From Phialemonium atrogriseum (Eukaryota; Ascomycota; Sordariomycetes; Cephalothecales; Cephalothecaceae): 64,000 bases of DNA. The notes beneath the pieces are model-generated. The model saw nothing but the letters and a program-made list of their open reading frames with translations. It was not told where the DNA came from and did not search any database. Made by a program: the position numbers and the translations under genes. Positions 22,042 to 32,029 of the stretch are shown in pieces (the stretch's first letter is position 1; each line of letters opens with the position of its first letter). Location of the stretch: contig NW_026848153.1 of assembly GCF_030411735.1 (NCBI RefSeq), positions 62,001 through 126,000 on the forward strand. The letters are read 5' to 3'.

Positions 22042-23478
22042 TTATATGTCCTTCTTATACGCGTGCTCCGGCTTGTGGGTCGTCTCGTAATCGACGTGGA
22101 CGTAGGCGCGCTCAACGTCGGGCAGGCTCTCGAGCTTGAACTGCAGCTCCTCGGCGACGTCGTGGGTGTCCTGAAGGGTGGACTGAGGGTCCATGACGAT
22201 GTCGACCTCGGCGATTAGCCTGGGGCCCGAGTGGTAGACGCGGACCGTGTCGATCTGGCGGATATCGGGCGAGTGCGTGAGGCAGACGTAAGTGATGAGC
22301 TGCTGAATCTCGACGTTGGCGACGACGCCAACCAGCAGCAGGAACTCGGTGAAGGCGGTACGCAGCCAGTTGGCCGAGACGATGATGGACAACAGGATGG
22401 CGCCTGCCGGGTCGAGCCACCAGACCAGCTTGCTACCGCCGACGCTGGTCAGGATACCAAAGCCGTTGATGAGCAGGTCGTTGCGGTGGTCCAGCCAGAG
22501 GATGCGGACCTGACTGTACTTGTCCTTGATAGACCAAGTGTACAGGAACAGCACCAGCTTCGTCGCGAATGCGACGACGACAGCGATCACAGAGGGCAGA
22601 TGGAACCTGTTGAGGGTGTTGTCGCCGGCGTGCTCAGCGAGCTCGCGGATGGCGAAGGCAATGAGTATGAAAGACACGGCCGTCATCAAGAAGCAGAAAA
22701 CGATATTTCCGACCGTCTCGAGCCGGGCCTTGCCGCTGGGGAACCGCCTGGGATCCACGCGCCGCACCGCTCGGGCTGACATAATTAGGGTGACGTTGCT
22801 CAGAGGGTCGAAGATCGCGTCCGCCATGGTGGTGAAGAGGGACAGCGAGCCGGACGAGATGGCGCCATACAGCTGCAGGATGGCCAGGATCACGTTGGCG
22901 ACGAAGGAACCCCAGACGGCAATCCGGAATTTCATCTGGTTGTCTCCCTGCTCCTGCCGCGCAGCCGCCCGGTGCTCCTCGACCGACCTGAGTAGCCGCT
23001 CGATGGTCTCGTTTTGCGCCTCGTAGAAACTCGTCACGCGGCGTGCCTGGAGAGCCGTCTGGCCCGTTCGAGGGAGAAGCGACCCGAACTTGCCGCCGAC
23101 CAGTCCTCCGCCGAGGCCCTGGCTTCTCTCCTTGTCAGCCCTCGCTCCGGCCCCGGCACCTGAGGGCCTGGAATCCCGCTTCTTTGAAGAGTTTGCCTTG
23201 ATCGCCTCGAGCTCCGAGGCAGTCTTGTACCCCGTGCTCAAGCCATAGGGATCGCTCTCGGAACTGCCTCGGGGCAAACGGCCGGTCATTTGGCTTTCCA
23301 CCTCACCATCGGGCCCTAAGGTCGAGATGTGCCGGGCAGTGGTTTCTGATATCGCTGCATCATCTGGATTGACGGGTTCAAAGGCAGTAGTGCGGGTGGA
23401 TGGCCGCGGGGGGATACTCGTGGACCGCCTAAACGGACTGGGATGCATAGACATCGCGTTTGAGAGATCGGGGTCCAT
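22042..23478 (-). CDS. Cation diffusion facilitator (Mn/Zn-type) transporter
   Basis: A single exon of 478 residues. The first 140 residues are a disordered, Ser/Pro/Gly-rich cytosolic part. Six transmembrane helices follow from about residue 185 to 385. Metal-site motifs are Asp220-x3-Asp224 (ADAIFDPLSN) and Asp330-x3-Asp334 (WLDHRNDLL). A DxxxD pair with the DHRND form is characteristic of the Mn-CDF branch (plant MTP8-11 type); Zn-CDFs usually carry His in one site. The C-terminal cytosolic domain (HSGPRLIAEVDIVMD, VERAYVHVDYE) is the dimerising metallochaperone-like fold. Predicted role: proton-coupled export of manganese into vacuole, Golgi or out of the cell. Membrane location and substrate are inferred. 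Confidence 0.92.
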   Translation of the reverse strand: MDPDLSNAMSMHPSPFRRSTSIPPRPSTRTTAFEPVNPDDAAISETTARHISTLGPDGEVESQMTGRLPRGSSESDPYGLSTGYKTASELEAIKANSSKKRDSRPSGAGAGARADKERSQGLGGGLVGGKFGSLLPRTGQTALQARRVTSFYEAQNETIERLLRSVEEHRAAARQEQGDNQMKFRIAVWGSFVANVILAILQLYGAISSGSLSLFTTMADAIFDPLSNVTLIMSARAVRRVDPRRFPSGKARLETVGNIVFCFLMTAVSFILIAFAIRELAEHAGDNTLNRFHLPSVIAVVVAFATKLVLFLYTWSIKDKYSQVRILWLDHRNDLLINGFGILTSVGGSKLVWWLDPAGAILLSIIVSANWLRTAFTEFLLLVGVVANVEIQQLITYVCLTHSPDIRQIDTVRVYHSGPRLIAEVDIVMDPQSTLQDTHDVAEELQFKLESLPDVERAYVHVDYETTHKPEHAYKKDI

Positions 23479-24170
23479 GCCGGGCGATGGGTTTCGCGCC
23501 GCGAGTTGATAGGGAATCGATGATGTTGAGGATGGGTCCCTTTAGTTGGGAAGATTTGACCTAAATACGTAGTGGTGATTTTCCCTTTAGCTTTTTCCAA
23601 ACTCACATGCTCTCCGATAAGCGGACTCTCCAAGCCTGCCAAGGGAGCTGTTGCGTGCCCGCCAGCGGCGATGTCATTGGTTAGAGTGGGCGCTGGGCGG
23701 CCTCCGGGTTCTCTTGTAAGCCCGCAAGAAAAACGAGCTTCTGGAAAAAGTGAGCCATGAGGGGCCTCGCTGAGAAGAAAAGGAGGAAAGATATCATGAA
23801 GGCAAGAGGAAGATGGATGGGTAGGTTGGTTGTTCCAGGCAGGCATTTCCACTCTGCAGACGCTCAGACTGGAACCTACCATGGCAAGTAGGTACCTAGC
23901 CAGGCCGTGCTAGCCGCCCGCCTCAGTATCCCCACCCTTGTCAAATTAGAGCCCGTCCTAGCATGTGTATCCCAAAACAACACAGCCAAGGCACGTCTGC
24001 ATGGGTTATAGGGGTGGTTCGTCATGTACCTACCTCAAAGAATAGCTAAAGAGCCAAGGTTAAACGCAATCAACAACTGTTCTCGGGGTATTATTAACTA
24101 CGAAGGAACAACCTAGGTAGCTACAGGCAAATAGAATAAATAAATACACCTTACGTGATCCAGCCAGAAC
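23479..24170. other. Intergenic region CDF upstream / hydrolase 3' side
   Basis: A minus-strand open frame crosses 23316-23882, but it mostly shadows the CDF 5' end in another frame and has no motif. Nothing else seen. Confidence 0.45.
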
Positions 24171-25143
24171 CTAGAGCTTTGCCTCTGGCGCCTCCGTCCC
24201 AGCCCTCTCCAGAATCCAGCCCGCGACATCAGCGTAGAATAGCTCCTTGCCGGGATCGGCGTGCAGCTGGTGATACCACCCCTCATAAGTCCTAAACGTC
24301 TTATCCGCAACGGCGCCGGTGCACTCGTCGAACCACTTCTTGCTCCCCTCATAGCTGGTCCCCTTGTCAGCCGTCCCGTGCCCGATCCACAGCGCGCGCA
24401 TCCCACCCCTCGCCCTGACGCTCCCACCCCCCAGCGCCGCCGTCCGGTCGAGCATGCCGGCCAGGCCCTCGAGGGTTCCCGTGTTGTGCACGAGGGCGTC
24501 CTCGGCAAGCGACCTGACCACTTCGGGGTCGCGGCTGAGGTTCTCGGGCGGGATGGCGTGCACGAGGTGCCGGCGCGGCAGGAACCGGCCTGCCAGCCGG
24601 CCGGCGAACACCTTGAGCGCCGAGGGGACCTCCTCGGGCGCGAACGCGATGAACGGCGCCTCGAGCAGCCAGCCGCGGACCCGCGACGTGATGCGGTCCG
24701 CGTACATCGGGTCGCATGCCAGCGTCAGCACCTGCCCGCCCCCCATCGAGTGGCCCATGACGAAGAGGGGCGGGTCCGTCGGCGACGACGGCAGATGCGG
24801 CTCGATGAAGGCCGCCATGTCCGCAACCACCCGCGACGTCGGCCCCGTCAGCCCCTTCTCTGACGGCGCCGACACGCTGCGGCCCCAGCCCCGCTGGTCG
24901 AAGCCGTAGACGGCGATGCCGCGCTCCGCCAGGAAGGGGAAGAAGCCGTAGTACCGCCCCACATGGTCGCTGAAGCCATGGATGAAGATGAGCTTTGCCT
25001 TAGGCTTGCCATCGGGCTGTGTGGAGGGTGGGGGTCAGTGACCGGATCTGATGCCGAGAGTTGGGCGGGATGCTCACAAGCCATGTTTTCGTGTAGAGGC
25101 TTTTATCCCCGATCTTGAATGTCCCCTCGGTCTCGGTTACCAT
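24171..25143 (-). CDS. Monoacylglycerol-lipase-like alpha/beta hydrolase
   Basis: Exons 25143-25078 and 25016-24171 give 303 residues. The product starts MVTETEGTFKIGDKSLYTKT. The oxyanion-hole strand LIFIHGFSDHVGRY, the DQRGWGRS loop, the nucleophile elbow FVMGHSMGGGQVLTLA with Ser112, the acid Asp239 (GHGTADKGTS) and the base His271 or His274 (YEGWYHQLHADPGKE) are all in place for a Ser hydrolase. This matches fungal monoglyceride lipases such as Yju3. The expected reaction is monoacylglycerol to glycerol plus fatty acid, at lipid droplets or ER. Local GC content is very high in the third codon position. The first exon is short and outside the main open frame. Confidence 0.9.
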
Positions 25144-25717
25144 CTTGACAACCTAGATGTCCAGCTTGCCTCGAAAATACCAAAGATTACCAGCACGGAG
25201 CACTAATTAATCGGACAGGGAATGTTTCTGACAGGTCAAGTTGAAGCTCAGCTTATCTGACTTGAGCTTTATAGCCAGTCCAGTGGCACTGCGCCGCATC
25301 ACATGCCATTCCTGTAGTGTTCGCAGTTGGGGCTGCTGTTTTCTGAGTGGTTGATAAGGCCTGTGAAGCCGCCCCGCCTTGCCCAATCAGAACCCTGGTA
25401 CTGGGGCCGAAATTGTTCCTTGGCCTGAGAATCAACGTATGTACCTACCTACTGCTCACTCAACGATGCAACTGTTCTTCATAAATACACCACTGCCTTC
25501 GATTGTCTTCTTCGCCTTCCTTTCATTTCCCTCGAGTTTAGCTCCATCGTATTCCAGTCAATGATGAAATTGCTGCATGCCAGTTCTGACACATAATGCG
25601 TCAGCATTAGGACCGGGGAAATCTTGGGGAGGTAAAGCGACATCCCCCTTCGCAAGCATCTCCAGCCACCAGATCTAAGTGACTGCAGTAGAGCCAATCA
25701 GCTACACCCCAACCGAG
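25144..25717. other. Intergenic region containing one copy of a dispersed repeat
   Basis: Upstream of the hydrolase; marks the change to the accessory region. It contains the repeat copy at 25271-25316 and a GTACCTACCTAC tract at 25441-25452. No gene seen. Confidence 0.5.
25271..25316 (+). repeat. Dispersed repeat, copy A
   Basis: The core CCAGTGGCACTGCGCCGCAT, followed by CACATGCCATTCCT, recurs at 33046-33093 with one substitution and one inserted base. Weaker similarity (CCAATCAG, AATAC-rich tract) continues downstream in both copies, which suggests that each is a remnant of a longer element. Confidence 0.75.
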
Positions 25718-26234
25718 CTACGAGAAAAGCTTGCTGCCGAGTTGGACATACTGCTTGCAGCCATGGCAGTCGCAACCCCATCCGACTACGTTTGCTTGCA
25801 AGGCTGCTATCCCCAAGCTATACCCCGAGCGAACAAACTGTGCCCAGGCCAAAGGGCCAAAGACACGACAGATGCCTCCGTTCGACCATAATTCGCAAAC
25901 ATCTTGGCTTGTAGAGGAACATAGCTCAGCTTCCGCAACGCCGTGAGCCTCTTGCGCTCGTCCAATGAACGACTTCAGCGAGGCATTTCCATACACTCGG
26001 ATCGCCGAAACCACGGCGGTAAGGATGCCGAGCGGGGCGACTCCGAATATGATATTGTCTAGAAAGCCCGTGGACTCGCTTAGGAACTGCTTTGTGACCT
26101 GTTCGCCGAAGAGAGCGACGATCGGAGAAAGGTCAGTCGCAAAATTGTCGGCGAATTCGTTCCACTGCGCGGTGGACTCGGCTGCCGCGAACGCCGCGAG
26201 AGAGAGAGAGGAGTGCAACGAGGTGCAGTAGCAT
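25718..26234 (-). pseudogene. Truncated, frameshifted fragment of a large fungal membrane-type protein
   Basis: The frame from 26218 down to 25718 reads AESTAQWNEFADNFATDL, then VALFGEQVTKQFLSES, VAPLGILTAVVSAIRVYG and IGRAQEAHGVAEAELCSS. From memory, this matches the N-terminus of a family of large fungal proteins (over 1000 residues, often with ankyrin repeats); the exact family is unsure. It ends at a stop right after the point where the long part should follow. The only ATG with a signal-like start (MLLHLVALLSLS, at 26234) is in a different frame. The two frames meet in a CT microsatellite at 26199-26211, and a change of one CT unit would account for the mismatch. Both ends therefore indicate a broken gene. 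Confidence 0.65.
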
Positions 26235-27046
26235 GATGAGTGATAATATATGCTGATGTGTTAGAAGCTTGTATTGCTACCTTAATTGCTCTAAATGCAG
26301 TCGAGGCTAATCACTCTTCCAGATTGAGAGTAGCGACGGTTGGGTTGGCGACACCTAAATACCTTGTGCAGCCTTCCGTCGTGACACTGCTGTCCAATTC
26401 GGGGCGTGAGACCCATGGTAAGGCACCCCAAAATCTGTAGATGGTAAGCTCAACTGCATGTTGCTGACAGGAGGCGCCAGCCACATGGAATAAAGAACCA
26501 AGTATTCGACGCAAGGAGCCGCCACAGACGGCAGGCGATTGATTAGGGTGAGAATGGTTGGTGGGGACCAGCAAAGACTTCTCCGTGGCACTTGCGGGGA
26601 GCCTAGCAACTGCAAGGTAGGGAGGTCGACGATGATTGGAGGGTCAGGTGGGAAGAGGCGAGACTTTAACGAGGAGAATGGGTTTCAGGACGCAGGACAA
26701 GCCCACCGTATTACGATCCTAACTCCCACCTTGAGTTGAGATGGTAGCCAGTCCTTCTCCGTGTGCCTTTCTACGGTGAATTATGTAATCAGGGGTAGAA
26801 GTAAATAAAGCAGTCACGTGAGAGCGACCAAGAGGACGGTGACGGAGAGCTTACAGTTCTAACGCAACCACCAGCATTGCGTCCCTCTCTCTACTTGCCG
26901 TCTATGCAGGTTAGGGTTCTAGAGTAACCGCCATTGTGTATTCCTGCTTGACCTTGGCGAGTGTGTCTTGGACACCTTTAAGGGCCTGTTTGAGTTGGGT
27001 TACCTTAGCCTGATAAGTGGCACGGTCACTTACCCACACGACCCGT
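26235..27046. other. Intergenic region in the accessory island
   Basis: No supportable gene. A minus-strand open frame at 26311-26615 has no motif. A TCACGTGA box lies at 26814-26821. Confidence 0.45.
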
Positions 27047-28109
27047 TTAAGATCCCGCCATCCCTAAAGAGATAAACTCTCTAAGCTTGGCCATGCCTGC
27101 CAGATCCCCCTCCACAGTCCCCGCCACCTGGCTCTCGACCCAACCCCGGGTGTAGCTGCCTCCGAAATCGGTATCCACACGTTGTCCTCTTGGTCGACCA
27201 GCACGTTCTCTGCCTTGACATCCCCCCAGGCGACGCCGGCCTTGTGTAGCTCTATGAGGGCGGCGTCGAGCTGGCTTATCCATCGTTTTCTCGTAGAAGC
27301 CGGGGGATGATCGGGGTCGACAGTTGTAGACAGAGTGCGGCTGCCCTGGTCGATATAAGTCAGCAGCAGGCCCACGACAAAACCGGCATCGTCCATCACG
27401 ACACCATAGAGGCGGCAAATGTATAACTGAGGGTCTATATTGGCTGCGACAATCTTTTATACGCCTGGAGCTCGTTTGTGGTCTGAACGGTGGAGTAGCA
27501 CGGCTTGAAGAAACATGCCGTTTGCCCGTCATCGATAAGCACCTTTCCGGGATGCTTGAAGAGCGCGTCTTCAGGGTTCTCAAAGCTTAACACGATCCTA
27601 GCCGGATCGTAAAGGGCCGTCCACTTCTCCAGATCGTCAAGGAACTCATCGTCGAGCCAGACGCTTGGCGGAACGTAGGGCGACCTCTCTATTTCGATCC
27701 GACGCGGTTGCAACTTCTCTTCCACAACGTCTAGTGCGAAGATGAAAAACTTCGGGAAGAGGTAGTTTTGCAGAGTGACTTTGATGTCCGCATGGTGACC
27801 TGGCAGCGCGGGACTCGGCGCGAGTTCGGCGAACAGCGGTTCAAACGGCCGAGTGACCCACTCGAAGACGTCGGTGTCAAAGATGTCACCGATTACCTCC
27901 TCGCCCGACCGAAGCACCTCTAGGTACGATAGGTACTTCTCCGTCGTGGCGGGCGAGTTGACGAACTGCGACGGCGACACGCGAATGTGAAAGACCTTGC
28001 CGTTTCTGCGAATTGTGAACCTTGTGTTGTCATCATGGGTGCTGGTGACATATGATTCGAGTTCGTATCTCGGGTGGTTGGGCTCTCGCTCATCGTCCAT
28101 GGTTGCCAT
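27047..28109 (-). pseudogene. Fungal protein-kinase-like gene with two frameshifts
   Basis: The first frame (28109 to about 27435) is a clean N-terminal region: MATMDDEREPNHPRYELE, then FFIFALDVVEEKLQPRR and GKVLIDDGQTACFFKPC. It hits a stop at 27435-27437, but homologous-looking sequence continues in another frame from about 27428 (DPQLYICRLYGVVMDDAG, LLLTYIDQGSRTL, then the catalytic loop VAWGDVKAENVLVD). Near 27170 the frame shifts again, and a third frame carries DFGGSYTRGW and the C-terminal GTVEGDLAGMAKLREF. So catalytic Asp, Asn and DFG-type residues are all encoded, but not in one frame. No intron signals explain the shifts. It is either a recently dead gene or carries two single-base sequence errors. 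Confidence 0.75.
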
Positions 28110-28561
28110 TCCTTGGGCGGTGTGTGGCAGGGTGGAATATGAATCAGATTCAAAGGCCCAGGCTTCATAAGGATTAATGATCGAAACTGAAAGGACCGCT
28201 CACATTCGCGAACAAACGTGGATTCGGAATAATTACTTACTGTTGCATGAGGGCAACCTGCAGACTTTCTCTAACAATTGCCGCGGCGTCGAGGCGATTA
28301 GACAGGTTAGAAAGCGTTTTGATCGTTCGGTGCGAAACGCTAGTGCCTAAAGCATTCAGATAATAGTGTGCGCGATGTGCGCGTGTTCCAGATGACTCGG
28401 GGCGGCCTTAACCTTGGAGGGCATGCAGAAAGCTTCGGAGAGCTAATGGTGTTGGGAACGATTGGGATCGGAATATCTATGAGCCAGAGACTTTTACTGG
28501 CTAGACATTCCTGTGGCTGCAGGGTTACCCGAAGGCTTGAGCTTACTGAGGTGAAAAGCTC
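28110..28561. other. Non-coding stretch before the ABC relic
   Basis: I looked for a Walker A motif or membrane segments belonging to the downstream ABC fragment and found none in any plus frame. Confidence 0.5.
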
Positions 28562-29075
28562 GTGTCACGAATAGATACCCCAGCGGCTTATAAGGATGCT
28601 GTATATTATGTGACGACTTGGGGGTTGGATGCGGACTTGGTTGTTGACTGGCTAAACGCCGGTCAGAAGCAGTTGTTTTGCACGGCGCGTGCGTTGTCGA
28701 GGAAGGGTCGTGTGCTGCTTTTGGACGTAGCAACGAGTAGGTGAGTCCTCTACTTCCTAGGCTTTCATCTGCCCCTTTCTTTCCTTCCATACTTAGAACG
28801 TTTGGTATTTCTCCATGAAGGTAAAAGAGGAACTAACGAGTCATGTTTGTTACGGCAGCCTGGAACAAGCCTCCGAAGAAACGGTGAAGCTGGTCAAGAC
28901 CGAGTTCAGGGGGTGGACGACGGTCGTGGTGACACACCGTCTCCGCACGATTGTGGACTTTGACAGGGTTGCTATTCTGGAGGACGGTGTGATTTCGGAA
29001 TTGGACAGCCCAAGAACACTTCTCCAGAGGGGAGGGATATTCAAATCTCTTTGGGACCTGCAGGAGTTTGAGTAA
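28562..29075 (+). pseudogene. C-terminal nucleotide-binding-domain scrap of an ABC transporter
   Basis: Two segments, 28562-28740 and 28859-29075, join across an intron with intact GTGAGT and CAG signals. The product holds the signature motif as LNAGQKQLFCTARALSRK, a Walker B strand VLLLDVATSS, the switch region VVVTHRLRTIVDFDRVAILE and the C-terminal LLQRGGIFKSLWDLQEF. This is the end of NBD2 of a full-length ABCC (MRP-type) transporter. Walker A and all membrane domains are missing. The catalytic Glu after Walker B (normally LDEATS) is Val, and the signature Ser is Asn. It cannot be a working transporter. Confidence 0.8.
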
Positions 29076-29209
29076 ACTCTGTCGTTTCCGAAGACGACCA
29101 AGTTCTCTTCTAATGCCCACCTTGTAGACAATAGACCTCGACAAACAAGGTAAAACAGACTCTCGTCGAGAAAGCCCTCTCAGAAGGATCGGACTGGCTG
29201 GTCAACATC

Positions 29210-30150
29210 TTACAAACCGAAAGGACCAGGAAGCGAGCACGTGGGCCCGATCTCCACTCCTTTTTGCCCGAGATAGCACCTCATCTCGGGATCCGCACCC
29301 TCCTCAATCGACAAAACCAACGGGGCCAAAAAACTGACCCGCGCCCCCCGTGCCCCCTTCGACATCCTCTCGACGTACGGCAACGCCCTCCATATGCGCT
29401 CACTCCACCCCTGAGGCCTCACCTCAACCCCTGATTCCGGTCTGCCGTTCATCTCGGACGCTCGCTGCAGGATTCTGTTGACAGCGATACTGATTATGGC
29501 ATGCTGGTAGAAAGCATAGCAGGCATCCCAGCTAGCAAGCTTTTACGCGGGGAGAAAAGCTTGATCAGATGCAACCCGTATCTCCTCCTCTTCCAATGCA
29601 GGCACCACATTCTCGCGATCCAACTCTTCCAACGTCTGCCTGACACCTCACAAACCCTAGTAACTGGATCCACCGTTTCCACCTAGTCCCTGGCATGGCG
29701 CAACCCGGCCACGAGATCCGGCCACGCCGTCCATCTGGAGAGATAACCCGTATCGTCCCCCGCAACCCCCCCTCCCCTCCCGGACAGCGCCTGATAAGAG
29801 GTAGTGCTACATGGCCTGTCGCCCACTCCGGGTGGGAGAAGAAATTCTTTTTGCTGTTGAGAGGCAGGTGTGCGAGCAGAGCATCTTGGTTCTCGAAGGT
29901 TAGGAGGAGGCCCAGCTCGTCTATTGGCCGGGGAGGCCCGTGGCGGGACATCAGTAGGGACAGATAGACCTGCTGCGTGGTGGTTCTCATTTGCGTTGCG
30001 GGTGATGATGTCGTAGTCGAACTCGATCCGGTGGAGGATAGTCGTTGTTGCTAGGGTGGAGAGGGTGTATGAGCTAGTGGGTCGCTGAGGGTCTTGTTCG
30101 GGGTGTGTAGAGCTCGGATATAGGAGGCCGGCCTAGCTCGGGTGCGCTGG
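29210..30150 (-). pseudogene. Degenerate coding sequence, unrecognised fungal family
   Basis: Protein-like stretches lie in shifting minus-strand frames: HRIEFDYDIITRNANEN (about 30010-30060), SRHGPPRPIDELGLLLTFEN and HPEWATGHVALPLI (29990-29790), TLEELDRENVVPALEEEE (near 29610) and GWSERIWRALPYVERMSKGA (29330-29420). Frames change between them with no splice signals that fix it. I do not recognise the family. Composition and the order of the pieces suggest one decayed gene; it could also be two. Confidence 0.45.
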
Positions 30151-30466
30151 GCTGGCGAGGTTGGTGGCGGTCCAGCAGCTTAGGAGGAGGGCTGTTGCGT
30201 CGCGGAGGACGGGAGAGGGGGAGAGCCGGGGGACCGTGACGTGTAGCCAGGGCATCCGTTGGTGGAGGTTGTTGGCTGAGCTTGGGGATCGATGTCATGT
30301 GCAGGACGGGCGGCAAGGAGTATTCCTGTGTCTGAGCGGGAGAAGCTGGCAGGGCGGTCGCTTTCAAGACCATATATTTACCCCTGCCCCTGGGGCGGGG
30401 CGCTTCCGGAGGAGAACGAGCGAGGCAGATGATGGATAGCTGGGGGATTCGGCTCGGCATGCTCAT

Positions 30467-31136
30467 AACCCAGTGGGATATCCGGCGAGGAGTTTGTCAC
30501 CCCAGACTACGGGCAGGTGTTGTTTCCATTGCTGATAACTCTGTAAAAGGCAGCTGGTGGCCCTAGATATGGCCTGTTTGTGCGTTCACACGCCCCGCAT
30601 ACTAGCCAGTTCTCGTCGCACTGCTCTCAATGCTAAGTTCATGTTCATTCTTAAAAGGGGGAAGTGTGTTTGTGACGGAAAGGGGCGGGAACCTTGATCT
30701 TGCGCTTCTTACAATAGTCGCACCTGTTACTAGTGCATATACCAACCATCTGGCTATCCCAGGCCCCCGCTGAGGGTGAAGTGAAGGCTCACGATTGCAC
30801 GTATACAGAGTAGAGCGTGTTGCATCTCTTGGCTTAATTGATTCGGTGGTTTTATGGCGTTTAAGACGTGTTGCTGTTCTCAAGCGATTCCCTGATCTTG
30901 ATTCGTGACAGGCGCGTTGCAGGTAAGCTGACGATTCGACCGTGATAAAAGGTTGGAGAATCATATCACTGCATTGGATTATCCTGAGTGGTCACGTCCA
31001 TTTCCGGCAAGCAATTCTTATTCAGCCCTCGCTTCCATCCAGACATACTCTCTCGCCGCTAATACTCACCTGTTCCCGTTCATCACACCATCGAAGTAAA
31101 CAGTCCGTCCTCACGAAGCAAGCTACATCAGCGAAG
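30467..31136. other. Intergenic region
   Basis: Upstream of the next plus-strand gene. No feature recognised. Confidence 0.45.
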
Positions 31137-32029
31137 ATGGCAGTCGCCGCGCATGCTGAGCTCATCTCGGCAATGACCGAATTCTACATACTTCTCAGGA
31201 CCGCCGCGGTCCTTCCAGAAGACGTCCATATTTACCTCCCGCCGCACCCGCCTGGCGCCATCAGCACAGATGCTGCGCTTGCTGCAGGCTATTCCGAGGA
31301 AGCCGTGGAGGTGATTGCAGGATTGCCGTACCTTGGCAGAAATGATCTGGACCTGATGCCCAGCACACAATTCGAGAGCTACTATGGCGAGAACGAAGAT
31401 GTCCGGTTCTTCGAGGACAAGCGCGAAATGGTGTCGGATGGTTACGAGCTCATGCCGCCTACAGCAGTGCGATTGACGATAAATAATATCTACGGATACG
31501 AGTTGATTTATGACGTAGAGTCAAGTGAGTAAGCTGGTCTGCTGCTGCGGTGTGCAGTTAATGTAGGGTCACACCCTCACAACGATGTTGACCTGGTTCT
31601 GAACCAGAACTACTCATCCCATGGGAGCCAATTGAGAATCCAGACGACGCCCATGCCTATTTCCACGTGCCTGGGGTGCAGCCACGCGGGTTTCTCGACC
31701 CCTTAATCGAGAAATACCGCAGCCTCAACTACATATTGGGACCGCTCGGCATCGACTACTACGACGAGGAACTGGACAGGTCTGGGGGCGTGCTCAAGCA
31801 GGAACCGCACTACACCGACCGCGACAGAGACAACGAGCGCCAACGCTACAAGATCTTGAAGGCAGTACAAAAGATGAAGGAGTTGTATCTAGAGTGCGGC
31901 TGGGACGTGAATGCCCGTGAGCAGACCAACTTCCGCCGGGACGAGTTGGTGCAGAAGCGCGAGCGGTACTGGCAGGAGGTGTTGGAACCAATGTATGATG
32001 AAATAAAGGGACCTGGGGCTGACTTGTGA
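31137..32029 (+). CDS. Hypothetical protein (probably fungal-restricted)
   Basis: Exons 31137-31524 and 31608-32029 (83-base intron, GTGAGT donor, CAG acceptor, phase 1) give 269 residues. The ATG at 31137 follows a pyrimidine-rich leader. No signal peptide, membrane segment or known motif is visible. The chain is acidic and rich in Tyr, Glu and Asp: GYSEEAVEVIAGLPYLGRND, LLIPWEPIENPDDAHAYF, YRSLNYILGPLGIDYYDEE. The last 70 residues look helical (KAVQKMKELYLECGWDV, RRDELVQKRERYWQEVL). Clean frames and splice signals distinguish it from the broken genes beside it. No function can be assigned. Confidence 0.7.

Noticed and set aside
28300..28574. Plus-strand frame just before the ABC relic as its missing upstream part
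   Set aside because: It lacks Walker A, Q-loop or membrane segments and is not in frame with the relic.
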